From assembly GCA_035512575.1 (NCBI GenBank), contig DATKDT010000072.1, positions 1 through 13,510 of the forward strand: DNA of 13,510 nucleotides. Reading direction: 5' to 3'. A program made the position numbers and the translations under genes. The notes beneath the pieces are model-generated. The model ran no database searches, was not told the origin of the DNA, and saw only the letters and a list, made by a program, of their open reading frames with translations. Within the stretch, counting starts at the first letter, position 1, and each line of letters starts with the position of its first letter. Of the stretch, positions 1 through 10,504 are shown piece after piece. The DNA is from JALYRV01 sp035512575. GTDB lineage: Bacteria > Acidobacteriota > Vicinamibacteria > Vicinamibacterales > SCN-69-37.

Positions 1-2065
1 GCGAAATAGATCGTCGAGCCGTCATGCGACCACAGCGGTGTCGCATTCTGCCCGTTGAAGGTCGCGCGCGTCAGCCGCTTTCGATCGAAGTCGTAAATCC
101 AGATGTCACGGCCCCCGCCGGCGATCACCGACAGAGCAACCCGGCGGCCGTCGGGCGAGAGCGCAGGGTCGGTGTAGGCGCCCGGCGGCAAGTCGAGATA
201 CTCGATCCTGCCGCCGGGAGCCACCCACGCCGGCCTCGTCAGCGTCTGATTGCCGGACGCCGGTAGAAAGGCCAGCGTTCCCCCCGGAGAGATATCGAAG
301 TGCGACGCGCCAGTCGTCGCATCGCCCGAGACCCCTTGCAGCACGGGCACCGGCGAATCGCCGACCGTGAGGGTCTCAGGGTCGAACGTCACGGCGAACA
401 GCGATCCGGCGCGGGCGAAGATCAGATGCCCGGTCGGCGAGTACCGGGCCATCTCCGCGCCGGCGATGAGCGTCTTGCGCTCCCCGGTGGCCAGCACCTG
501 CGCGTCGATGCGCGCCGCGTAGTAATTGTCGGGACTGTCGAACGATCCCACCGTGAAGAGGATCGCCTTGCCGCCTGGCAAGAGCTCGGGCCACCGGTGC
601 GTCCGCTCGACCTCCGGCACGGGCGTCGTGACGGCCTCCACCGGGCCGCCCGCAGCCGGCACGCGCACGACGCCGCTGACGGTCGTCGGCGTCATCAGCA
701 GGGCGTCATCGAGCGGCCAGCTCAGCCCGCGCGGCGCATTGGCCTCGGCGAGCGTCGTGAGCGGCCCACCGGCAACAGGCATCTTCACCAGTTTGCTGCC
801 GACGAAGAACGCGACCCAGCGGCCGTCCGGCGAGAACTCCGGGTGCGTCGCGCCTTCCGAGCCTTCGAGCACTCTGGCCTCGAAGTCGCTGCCGCTTCGG
901 ATGTAGACGCGATCGATGCCGCTCGCCGTCGCGGTGAACGCGACCGAACGGCCGTCGGGCGCAATCGAGATGGCCGGGTGATTGATCCCCCGCAGCGCGA
1001 TCTCGCGCGGCGTCTCGAGGCTGACGTGCGTCATCGGCGCCCGTGGCGCCGGGGCGCGCGGCCACGCGATTGCCGCAAGCGCGACGATGGCCAGCACGGC
1101 CGCGACGGCCCAGGGCGCCAGAACGTGCGCGCGGCGGGCGCCGAACACCGAACGACCGGCCGGCGCATCCTCCCCTGCCGGCGCCGCGACCGCTTCCTCG
1201 ATGAGGAACCGCGCCTCGCCCGCGTCCGCGAGCCGGCGCCGTCGATCGCGGTCGAGACACCGCCGCACCAGACGCGCGACGGTCGGCGGCGTGCCACTCG
1301 GCAGCGCGCCCCAGTCCGGATCACGCATGACGATTGCGGCGAGCACGTCCGTGACCGTCTCGCCGTCGAATGCCGCCTTCCCGGATAGCATTTCGTACAG
1401 CAGCGCGCCGAACGCCCACAGGTCGGCCGACCGATCGACGGTTTTGCCCTTGGCCTGTTCGGGCGACATGTACGCCGCCGTGCCGAGAATGACGCCCATG
1501 CGTGTCATGCCCGCGGGGCTCGTGATCGTCGGCGAGTTCATGAGATCGGCCGCCGCGTTCGCGCCTTCCGGCGCGAGCGCTTTGGCGAGACCGAAGTCGA
1601 GCACCTTCACGGTGCCGTCGTCGCGCACCTTGATGTTGGCCGGTTTCAGATCGCGATGGATGATGCCGCGCTCGTGCGCCGCATCGAGCGCGTCGATGAT
1701 CTGCCGCGCGATGGCCATCGCCTCGGTCACCGGAATGGCGCCGCGGGCGATGCGCGCCGACAGATCCTCGCCCTCGACCAGCTCCATGACCAGCGCGGAA
1801 ACTCTTCCCGGTTGAATATTCCCGGTCGCCTTGGCCGACTCGATCCCGTAGATCGCCGCGATGTTCGGATGATTGAGCGACGCGAGCGTCTTCGCTTCGC
1901 GCTCGAAGCGCGCCAGCCGCTCCGCGTCGGCGGCGAAGGCGGGCGGAAGGATCTTGATCGCGACGTCGCGATCGAGCCGCGTGTCGCGCGCGCGATACAC
2001 CTCGCCCATGCCGCCCGCCCCGAGCTTGCCGCTGATCGTGTACGGGCCGACGGTCCCGCCGATCG

Positions 2066-2069
<4 letters not shown>
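1..2069 (-). CDS. Membrane Ser/Thr protein kinase with PD40 beta-propeller (kinase E), 3' end cut by window
   Basis: I translated this by hand from the ATG at 2069; the frame stays open for 689 codons to the window edge. It is a Hanks-type kinase that would phosphorylate Ser/Thr on cytoplasmic proteins. Visible: Gly loop LGAGGMGEVY (16-25), catalytic K39, alphaC E58, HRDLKPAN (138-145), DFG (158-160), GTAAYMSPE (196-204), one transmembrane helix about 315-336, then propeller repeats with SPDG-type turns (PDGRS 371-375, SPDGRW 413-418, SPDGR 638-642, SHDG 681-684). About 200 C-terminal residues are missing compared with its complete neighbours (868-894). Its N-terminus (MTIGGTVGPYTISGKLG) differs from the MSLxxGxRIGPYxI start of kinases A-C, yet residues about 50-170 are nearly identical to kinase B. 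The start overlaps the stop of kinase D (ATGA) and has TGAGG seven bases upstream. Family assignment is firm; the ligand and targets are unknown. Confidence 0.95.
1561..1920 (-). repeat. Kinase-domain tract nearly identical to 9480-9839 (copy in kinase E)
   Basis: Aligned by eye without gaps against 9480-9839, I count 20 differences in 360 bases, about 94% identity. It covers the alphaC region through the start of the activation loop. Flanking sequence on both sides is clearly less similar, which suggests recombination between copies rather than uniform conservation. Confidence 0.8.
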
Positions 2070-4672
<2,603 letters not shown>

Positions 4673-4676
4673 GCGT

Positions 4677-4680
4677 CTCC
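4677..4680 (-). promoter_or_regulatory. Possible ribosome binding site for kinase D
   Basis: GGAG lies four bases before the ATG at 4672, closer than the usual spacing. It is in the 16-base gap after the kinase C stop, the only non-coding bases in the window. The start is also supported by alignment of ALAGGTRIGPYEI with the MSLxxGTRIGPYEI starts of its paralogues. Confidence 0.4.
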
Positions 4681-4688
4681 GCTCGCTC

Positions 4689-7337
4689 TCACCCGCCGCT
4701 CCGCTGATCCAGCACCTGCAGCCAGTTCAGGAAGACTTCCAGACGTGTGATCGGCTCCCGTGTGCGCCTCACCGCCAGGAAGCGCCCATCCGGCCCTGCA
4801 CCAATCACGGTGAGGTTGGGCAGATCCAGGACCTTCCGGGGCTCTCCGAACCGGCCGCCGGCATCGACCGGCGACGCCATCAGCGCGCCGCCGCCGGTGA
4901 AATACAGCGTGCGCCCGTCCATCGACCAGAAGGGATTGAGCCCGCCTTCCCGCGACACGGGCGCCGGCTGCTCCCCGTCCTTCTGCGGGAACGCCATGAC
5001 CCAGATGTCGGCGCGCCCGAGCTGATTCGAGACATACGCGATGCGCGAGCCGTCAGGCGAGAACGCGGGCTGATCCTCTCGCGACGGCGCCGACGTCAGC
5101 CAGCGCGGCTCCATCGTCTTCGACGTCAGATCGATCACGCCGACGTCGGAGCCCAGCCGATCGAACGCCCCGCCGGGCACGTCGTCGGTGACCGCGAGCC
5201 ACCGGCCGTCGCCCGACACGGAGTAGCCGCGGAACGCCCGCTTCATCGGCGGGGCCAGGCGCACCTCACCTCCGCCGAGGGTCGACGCGCGATAGAAGCC
5301 CCAGGTTTCACGCCATGCGGGAAAGTAGACGAAGGCGCCGTCGTGCGAGATCGCGGGTCCGTACTCCTCGCCGCGCACGTTGGTCAGCCGCGCAAGGCGG
5401 CGCGCGTCAAGGTTGAACGCCCAGAGATCCTTTTCGCGCGCGCCCTGCGTGCTCATGTAGACGAGATGACGGCCGTTGCCCGACAGCCTCGGCATCTCGA
5501 TGCGCGCGTCCTCGAAAAGCGTCTCCGTTCTGCCGTCGGCCGACAGCCAGACCACCCAGGCGGACGGCGCCGTCACCGGCGCCGGCGCATAGACGAGCGA
5601 TCCGGCGGCCGACACGTCGAATTGCGACGTCCCGTAACTCAAATCCGTGAGCACGCCGTCGAGCACCTTGACCGACGCGGACGGCCCGGACCGCGCCGAA
5701 TAGGGCTGTGCGAACAATTCTCCGCCTCGGGCATACACGAGATGCCGGCCGCCCACGACCTCGCCCTGGCTGCCGCCCTGCACGAGCGGATCCCAGGCGC
5801 GCGATTTCATGGAGTACCTCGAGATCCGGCCGTCGTGGTACATCCCTCCGGTCCAGTGCGTGACGATGAGCGCACCGCTGCCGGCCGCTCTCGGGAAGCT
5901 GTTGTCCTCGTCGAGCCGATCGACGCGCGTGAGCAGAGACGGCGTTCCGCCCTGATCGGAGACGGCATACAGCATCTCGCCGCCCGGCTGCGGGTGTGAA
6001 TAGACGATCGTGCCGTCGGCGAGCCAGTCGCTGCCCCAGATGTTCGTAATGCCGTTCGCGAGCGTCGTCGGCGCGCCGCCGCTCACCGACGCCTTCTTCA
6101 GCACGCTGCCGGTGAGAAAGGCAATCCAGCGGCTGTCGGGCGAGAACACGGGAACGCGCCCGCCTGCGCTGTCGGGAATAGCCGTCATGGCGCCGTCGCT
6201 GAGCCGCCGCACGTACAGGGTCGCCGCGTTGTCCACGGTACCGCCGATGGGGATGGCCGAGAACGCGATCAGCGACCCATCGGGTGACATGGCGAGATTC
6301 GGCGGATTGGCCGTGTCGAGCAGGTATTCGGTGCCCGGCGGCAGCATGATCGACGCGCGCACGGGCGCCGCAAGCTCCCGCGGCGCCAGCGCGGTCCACC
6401 CGGCAAGCATGACGGCGGCAATCCCGCCGGCGGCGGCCACGACTGGCCACGCGCGAGTGCGGGCCGGCGCGGCGCCATCGGCCACAGGTGTCTCGAGCCA
6501 GATGCGCGCTTCGCCAATGTCGCGAAGGCGCCGCCACGGATCTTTCTCCAGGCAGCGTGCGATCAGCCGCCGCATTCCCGGCGGCACGGTTTTCGGCAAC
6601 GCGGCCATGTCGACGTCGGCGCGCAGCACGGCTGCCAGCACGTCGCTGACCGTATCGCCGCCGAACAGTGTGGCGCCGCTGACCATCTCGTACAGCACGA
6701 CGCCGAACGCCCAGATGTCCGAGCGCTTGTCGACCGGCTTTCCGCGCGCCTGTTCCGGCGCCATGTACCCGGCGGTGCCGAGGATGACGCCCATCGCCGT
6801 CATCGCCGGGCTCGTCATCGTCGGCGAGTTCATGAGGCTGGGCGCGGACGACCCGTCCGACGACGGCTTCGCGAGGCCGAAGTCGAGCACCTTCACCGTG
6901 CCGTCGGCGCGCACCTTGATGTTTGCCGGTTTGAGATCGCGATGAACGACGCCCGCCTCATGCGCCGCTTCGAGCGCGTCCGCAATCTGCTTCGCAATCG
7001 CGACGGCCTCGTCGAGCGCAAGCGGGCCGCGTGCGATCAGCGCCGACAGTTCGTCGCCGGCGACGAGCTCCATGACGAGCGCGGTGCCGTCGCCGGAGTT
7101 TTCGAGGCCGTAGATCTGCGCGATGTTCGGATGATTCAGCGACGCGAGTGTTCTGGCTTCGCGTTCGAATCGCGCGAGCCGGTCGGTATCGGAAGCGAAG
7201 GCGGGAGGCAGGATCTTGATCGCGACATCCCGATCGAGGCGCGTGTCGCGCGCGCGATAGACCTCGCCCATGCCGCCGGCGCCGATGGGCGCGGCAATCT
7301 CGTAGGGGCCGATGCGGGTGCCGGCGGCAAGGCTCAT
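4689..7337 (-). CDS. Membrane Ser/Thr protein kinase with PD40/TolB-like beta-propeller (kinase C)
   Basis: Complete, 882 residues. Kinase domain about 12-282: GAGGMGEVY (19-27), K41 in VAIK, E60, HRDLKPAN (132-139), DFG (152-154), GTAGYMAPE (187-195). The activation loop carries MNSPTMTSP. One transmembrane helix about 297-317, with the propeller presumably periplasmic. Propeller repeats include SPDGSLIAF (351-359), SPDSRWIAF (399-407) with LKKASVSGG next in blade two, SHDGAFVYF (664-672), and a TolB-like SPDGSRIAYVS (760-770) followed by IWVMAFP. The protein ends with FLNWLQVL (869-876), the C-terminal Asn-Trp motif common in this kinase family. The kinase insert between beta4 and beta5 is short (ENSGDGTALVMEL), unlike kinases B and E. 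The start ATG overlaps the kinase B stop (ATGA) and has the strongest ribosome binding site in the window. Signal and targets cannot be read from the sequence. Confidence 0.96.
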   Translation of the reverse strand: MSLAAGTRIGPYEIAAPIGAGGMGEVYRARDTRLDRDVAIKILPPAFASDTDRLARFEREARTLASLNHPNIAQIYGLENSGDGTALVMELVAGDELSALIARGPLALDEAVAIAKQIADALEAAHEAGVVHRDLKPANIKVRADGTVKVLDFGLAKPSSDGSSAPSLMNSPTMTSPAMTAMGVILGTAGYMAPEQARGKPVDKRSDIWAFGVVLYEMVSGATLFGGDTVSDVLAAVLRADVDMAALPKTVPPGMRRLIARCLEKDPWRRLRDIGEARIWLETPVADGAAPARTRAWPVVAAAGGIAAVMLAGWTALAPRELAAPVRASIMLPPGTEYLLDTANPPNLAMSPDGSLIAFSAIPIGGTVDNAATLYVRRLSDGAMTAIPDSAGGRVPVFSPDSRWIAFLTGSVLKKASVSGGAPTTLANGITNIWGSDWLADGTIVYSHPQPGGEMLYAVSDQGGTPSLLTRVDRLDEDNSFPRAAGSGALIVTHWTGGMYHDGRISRYSMKSRAWDPLVQGGSQGEVVGGRHLVYARGGELFAQPYSARSGPSASVKVLDGVLTDLSYGTSQFDVSAAGSLVYAPAPVTAPSAWVVWLSADGRTETLFEDARIEMPRLSGNGRHLVYMSTQGAREKDLWAFNLDARRLARLTNVRGEEYGPAISHDGAFVYFPAWRETWGFYRASTLGGGEVRLAPPMKRAFRGYSVSGDGRWLAVTDDVPGGAFDRLGSDVGVIDLTSKTMEPRWLTSAPSREDQPAFSPDGSRIAYVSNQLGRADIWVMAFPQKDGEQPAPVSREGGLNPFWSMDGRTLYFTGGGALMASPVDAGGRFGEPRKVLDLPNLTVIGAGPDGRFLAVRRTREPITRLEVFLNWLQVLDQRSGG

Positions 7338-9994
7338 CGGACAGCCTCCTCCGCCAGCGCGGCCAGACCATTGAGGATGATGCGAAACCCTGACGGGATG
7401 GCCGTCGCGGGCTCGACGCGTGTGACGACGAGCACGCGCTCGCCGTCCGGACTCACGCCGGCGAGGGTCGAGTACGGCGGCAGCGGCGCCACGACGCTCT
7501 CGCGCGCGTAAAGCCGCCCCTCACGCTCATCGATCGTCGCAGCCACGAGATCGCCGCCGCGGAAATAGAAGAGCCGGTTGCCGCGCGGAGACCACCGCAG
7601 GCCGGCGGATGCCGAGACCGCGCCCGCCGTAATCTGCTGCAGCGCGCCAGATTCGGTGAGCGACCGCACGTACACATGGAAGGCGCCGCCGGGATTCGCC
7701 AGCAGCGCCAGCCACCTGCCGTCGGGCGAGACCCGCGAGCCACTCTTGGAGAACGGTCCGGTGATGAGCGGCAGCCGCGTCTTCGTCGCCGGATCGAGCA
7801 GCAGCACAGACGTGGTGCCGTCAGACAGCCACTCCTTCGCCACGAGCCGCCGCCCGTCCGGCATCCAGGCGTCCGGCGAAAGGTCAACCGGTTCGAGATC
7901 GATCGCCTCCTCCGGTGACCCGTCCAGCCGCTGCGCGTAAATGTCAAAGTCTCCCCTGCGCATCGACGTGAACGCGAGACGCTGACCTTCGGGGCTCCAG
8001 ACCGGGTCGAAGTTCAAGCCTGACGCGGCCAGGCGGTGCTCGCCCCCGGTGACGAGATCCAGAACCACGACCTGGCTCGACCCGAACTGCGGTCGCCCCA
8101 TGGCGACGCGACGGCCGTCGGGTGACAACTCTGCGCTCCCATTGATGCGCAGCGTGCCGGCGACCGGCTCCTGCCGCCCGGTGGGATGCACCCAGGTCAT
8201 CTGGACCTCCGGATACAACTCGCCGGGCAGATAGGCCACGGTGCCATTGGCGGCGATGCTCACCGGCATAAGCCCACTGCCCTGTGGCGAGAGGCCGAAC
8301 GCATCCGGCAGGATCATCCGTGGTTCTCCGGTCGCGGCCATCGACGCCACGTCGAACCGGACGACGTAATGGGCTCCGGCCCGGTAATAGATCAGATGGC
8401 CGGCAGCGTACCTGGCCATCGCGCCAGGAAACAGCACGCGGTGTGTGCCGGTGCCGACATCCAGCGCGGCAATCTTCGACTCCGACAGGCCGGCGGCTTC
8501 ATACCAGACCGTAAACAGCACGTGACGGCCGTCCGGCAGCGGATGCGGCCACCAGTGGCCCCGCTCGCGGTTCCCGCGGTCGAGTGTCGAGACGTCAGAC
8601 GGTGTGCCTCCATCGGCCGGCACCGAGACGAGCGGCGCGTCATTCCATCCGCGGGAGAAGTAAATCCGTCCGTCATAGCCCCAGCCCGCTCCAGGCGTCT
8701 CGTCGTCCATCGCGCCGACCTCGGTCGGGTCGCCTCCTGCGACCGCGACCTTGCGGAGCTTTCCACCGGCCTGGAAGGCCACGTACTTTCCGTCGGGCGA
8801 CACAAAGGGATGCTGGGCGCCTTCCGTCCCCGGGAGCGGCCGCGACGCGAAGCTCGAGAGATCCCTCACGACGACCTTCGCGCCGTCGGAGAAGACGAAG
8901 AATCGGCCATCGGGTGACAGTGCCGGCCCCGACCCGGTGAGGGCTGCGACTCCCCAGGGGACGACGAAACGGACCACGACACCGTCGCCCGGCGCCGGCG
9001 TGCGCCACGATGCGATCCCGATGCCGGCGGCCGCGATCAGCACGAGTGCGGCGGCGACCCACCCGAGCGATCGCGCGCGCGACACCGGCGCCGGCGGCGC
9101 CGCGATCGGGCCGGCCGATGCGTCCAGGTGCCAGCCGGCGTCGCCAATGTCGCGCAGCCGGTCCCTGCGCTCCTTCTGCAGACACGCGCGCAGCAGCGAA
9201 CGGATCGACGCCGGCGTGTCGGCCGGCAGCGCCGAATAATCGGCGTCGCGCGCAAGCACCGACGCCAACGTCTCGGAGACGTCGCTTCCCGGAAACGCGC
9301 GGCGGCCGGTCAGCATCTCGTAGAGCACCGCGCCGAACGCCCAGACATCCGCGCGCTTGTCGACCGGCTTCCCTTTCGCCTGCTCGGGTGCCATGTAGGC
9401 GGCGGTGCCGAGAATCATCCCGAGCTGCGTCGCGGGGCTCGTGATCGTCGGCGAGTTCATCACATCCGCCGTCGCGCTCGCGCCTTCGGGAGCGAGCGCT
9501 TTGGCGAGACCGAAGTCCAGCACCTTCACGGTGCCGTCGTCGCGCACTTTGATGTTGGCCGGCTTCAGGTCGCGATGAATGATGCCGCGCTCGTGCGCCG
9601 CATCGAGCGCGTCGATGACCTGCCGCGCGATGGCCATCGCCTCGGTCACCGGGATGGCGCCGCGGGCGATGCGCGCCGACAGGTCCTCGCCCTCGACCAG
9701 CTCCATGACGAGCGCCGAAATTCTTCCCGGTTGAATATTCCCGGTCGCCTCGGTCGACTCGATCCCGTAGATCTGCGCGATGTTCGGATGATTGAGCGAG
9801 GCGAGCGTCTTCGCCTCACGCTCGAAGCGCGCCAGCCGCTCGACGTCGGCCGCAAACGCGGGCGGCAGGATCTTGATCGCGACGTCCCGATCGAGGCGCG
9901 TGTCGCGCGCGCGATAGACCTCGCCCATCCCCCCGGCGCCCAGGGGCGCCACGATTTCATACGGACCGATGCGCGTGCCGGCGGTAAGGCTCAT
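7334..9994 (-). CDS. Membrane Ser/Thr protein kinase with PD40 beta-propeller (kinase B)
   Basis: 886 residues from the ATG at 9994 (MSLTAGTRIGPYEI). The frame is open upstream to 10546, but that extension is Arg-rich, lacks any domain, and lies over the membrane protein gene, so I reject it. Kinase domain about 12-290: GAGGMGEVY (19-27), K41, E60, HRDLKPAN (140-147), DFG (160-162), YMAPE (200-204). A nine-residue element ATGNIQPGR (83-91) sits between strands beta4 and beta5 and is shared only with kinase E. Transmembrane helix about 309-329. Propeller turns SPDGRFFVF (360-368), SPDGKYVAF (399-407), LPDGRHVLF (486-494), SPDGRRVAM (624-632), SPDGRWLAL (756-764) and SPDGERVLV (848-856). The C-terminus reads RIILNGLAAL, so the usual Trp of the tail motif is Gly. 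The start overlaps the membrane protein stop by one base (TGATG), with no clear ribosome binding site; coupled translation is likely. Confidence 0.94.
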   Translation of the reverse strand: MSLTAGTRIGPYEIVAPLGAGGMGEVYRARDTRLDRDVAIKILPPAFAADVERLARFEREAKTLASLNHPNIAQIYGIESTEATGNIQPGRISALVMELVEGEDLSARIARGAIPVTEAMAIARQVIDALDAAHERGIIHRDLKPANIKVRDDGTVKVLDFGLAKALAPEGASATADVMNSPTITSPATQLGMILGTAAYMAPEQAKGKPVDKRADVWAFGAVLYEMLTGRRAFPGSDVSETLASVLARDADYSALPADTPASIRSLLRACLQKERRDRLRDIGDAGWHLDASAGPIAAPPAPVSRARSLGWVAAALVLIAAAGIGIASWRTPAPGDGVVVRFVVPWGVAALTGSGPALSPDGRFFVFSDGAKVVVRDLSSFASRPLPGTEGAQHPFVSPDGKYVAFQAGGKLRKVAVAGGDPTEVGAMDDETPGAGWGYDGRIYFSRGWNDAPLVSVPADGGTPSDVSTLDRGNRERGHWWPHPLPDGRHVLFTVWYEAAGLSESKIAALDVGTGTHRVLFPGAMARYAAGHLIYYRAGAHYVVRFDVASMAATGEPRMILPDAFGLSPQGSGLMPVSIAANGTVAYLPGELYPEVQMTWVHPTGRQEPVAGTLRINGSAELSPDGRRVAMGRPQFGSSQVVVLDLVTGGEHRLAASGLNFDPVWSPEGQRLAFTSMRRGDFDIYAQRLDGSPEEAIDLEPVDLSPDAWMPDGRRLVAKEWLSDGTTSVLLLDPATKTRLPLITGPFSKSGSRVSPDGRWLALLANPGGAFHVYVRSLTESGALQQITAGAVSASAGLRWSPRGNRLFYFRGGDLVAATIDEREGRLYARESVVAPLPPYSTLAGVSPDGERVLVVTRVEPATAIPSGFRIILNGLAALAEEAVR
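7345..7352 (-). promoter_or_regulatory. Strong ribosome binding site for kinase C
   Basis: GGAGGAGG lies seven bases before the ATG at 7337, encoded within the Ala-Glu-Glu-Ala-Val-Arg tail of kinase B. It supports this start and suggests kinase C can be initiated efficiently as well as by coupling to kinase B. Confidence 0.75.
9480..9839 (-). repeat. Kinase-domain tract nearly identical to 1561-1920 (copy in kinase B)
   Basis: Partner of the tract in kinase E. Both copies encode the ATGNIQPGR element and AHERGIIHRDLKPANIKV with almost the same codons, although the genes are separated by two other kinase genes. Confidence 0.8.
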
Positions 9995-10497
9995 CAGGAC
10001 GCCCGCGCGAGAAAAATGAGCATGACGAATTGCGTCGCCGACACCAGCAGAAACCAGACGAGCCCGGCAAGGAACGTCAGCGCCGCCAGCTCCTGCACGA
10101 ACCCGAACACCACCGCGACGTTCGCCGCGATGGCGAGGACCCCACCGGGCATCAGTACGAATCGCAGCGGAAGCGGCTCCAGCAGACGGGCGCGCATCGC
10201 GGCCCTCATCGCGTTCGCGATGAGGAGCAGGTGAACCAATCCGAGAAGGCCATTCGAGACGCGCCAGATGCGCGGCTGCGACATGATCGAGCCCGCGGAG
10301 GCAACCACCGGTGCGAACGCGAGAAACAGCACGGCGATCGATGGAAGCAGCAGGTGAACCACCGCTGTGCTTTCGGGGCCGCTCACGCCCTCCTTCGACG
10401 CGCGCCCGACGGCGAACACGACGCCGGCGAAGCCGATGAAGGTGGCCGCGACCTGCGCGATGGCCATGAGAACGTCGCTGTGTTCCATGAGGCTCAT
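9994..10497 (-). CDS. Small multi-spanning membrane protein of unknown function
   Basis: 167 residues, very hydrophobic, with about five membrane segments: 9-30, 46-69, 80-97, 113-133 and 137-163. The first contains AQVAATFIGFAGVV, a pattern I associate with uncharacterised small membrane proteins found in many bacteria; I cannot name a family. Basic residues cluster in 31-36 and 98-112, with few in the other loops, which suggests the N-terminus is outside and the C-terminus inside. No catalytic motif, lipobox or signal peptidase site is visible. It is the only non-kinase gene here and overlaps kinase genes at both ends (ATGA at 10494-10497 and TGATG at 9994), so it is made together with kinases A and B. 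That suggests an accessory role at the membrane, but this is inference from position only. An alternative start is the Met at residue 4 (10488); the first three residues look derived from a kinase start. Confidence 0.85.
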   Translation of the reverse strand: MSLMEHSDVLMAIAQVAATFIGFAGVVFAVGRASKEGVSGPESTAVVHLLLPSIAVLFLAFAPVVASAGSIMSQPRIWRVSNGLLGLVHLLLIANAMRAAMRARLLEPLPLRFVLMPGGVLAIAANVAVVFGFVQELAALTFLAGLVWFLLVSATQFVMLIFLARAS

Positions 10498-10504
10498 TTG
10501 ATCG
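10489..10504 (-). repeat. Gene-junction repeat, copy at kinase A / membrane protein
   Basis: On the minus strand this reads CGATCAAATGAGCCTC and contains both the stop of kinase A and the start of the membrane protein. It differs by only two transitions from the junction at 13170-13185. Confidence 0.55.

Noticed and set aside
4673..4688. A promoter or terminator in the only intergenic gap
   Set aside because: Sixteen bases are too few for either, and no hairpin with a T run is visible.
10485..10488. The second Met (10488) as the true start of the membrane protein
   Set aside because: It cannot be excluded, but neither site has a clear ribosome binding site, and the ATGA overlap at 10497 fits the pattern of the other junctions, so I kept the upstream start.
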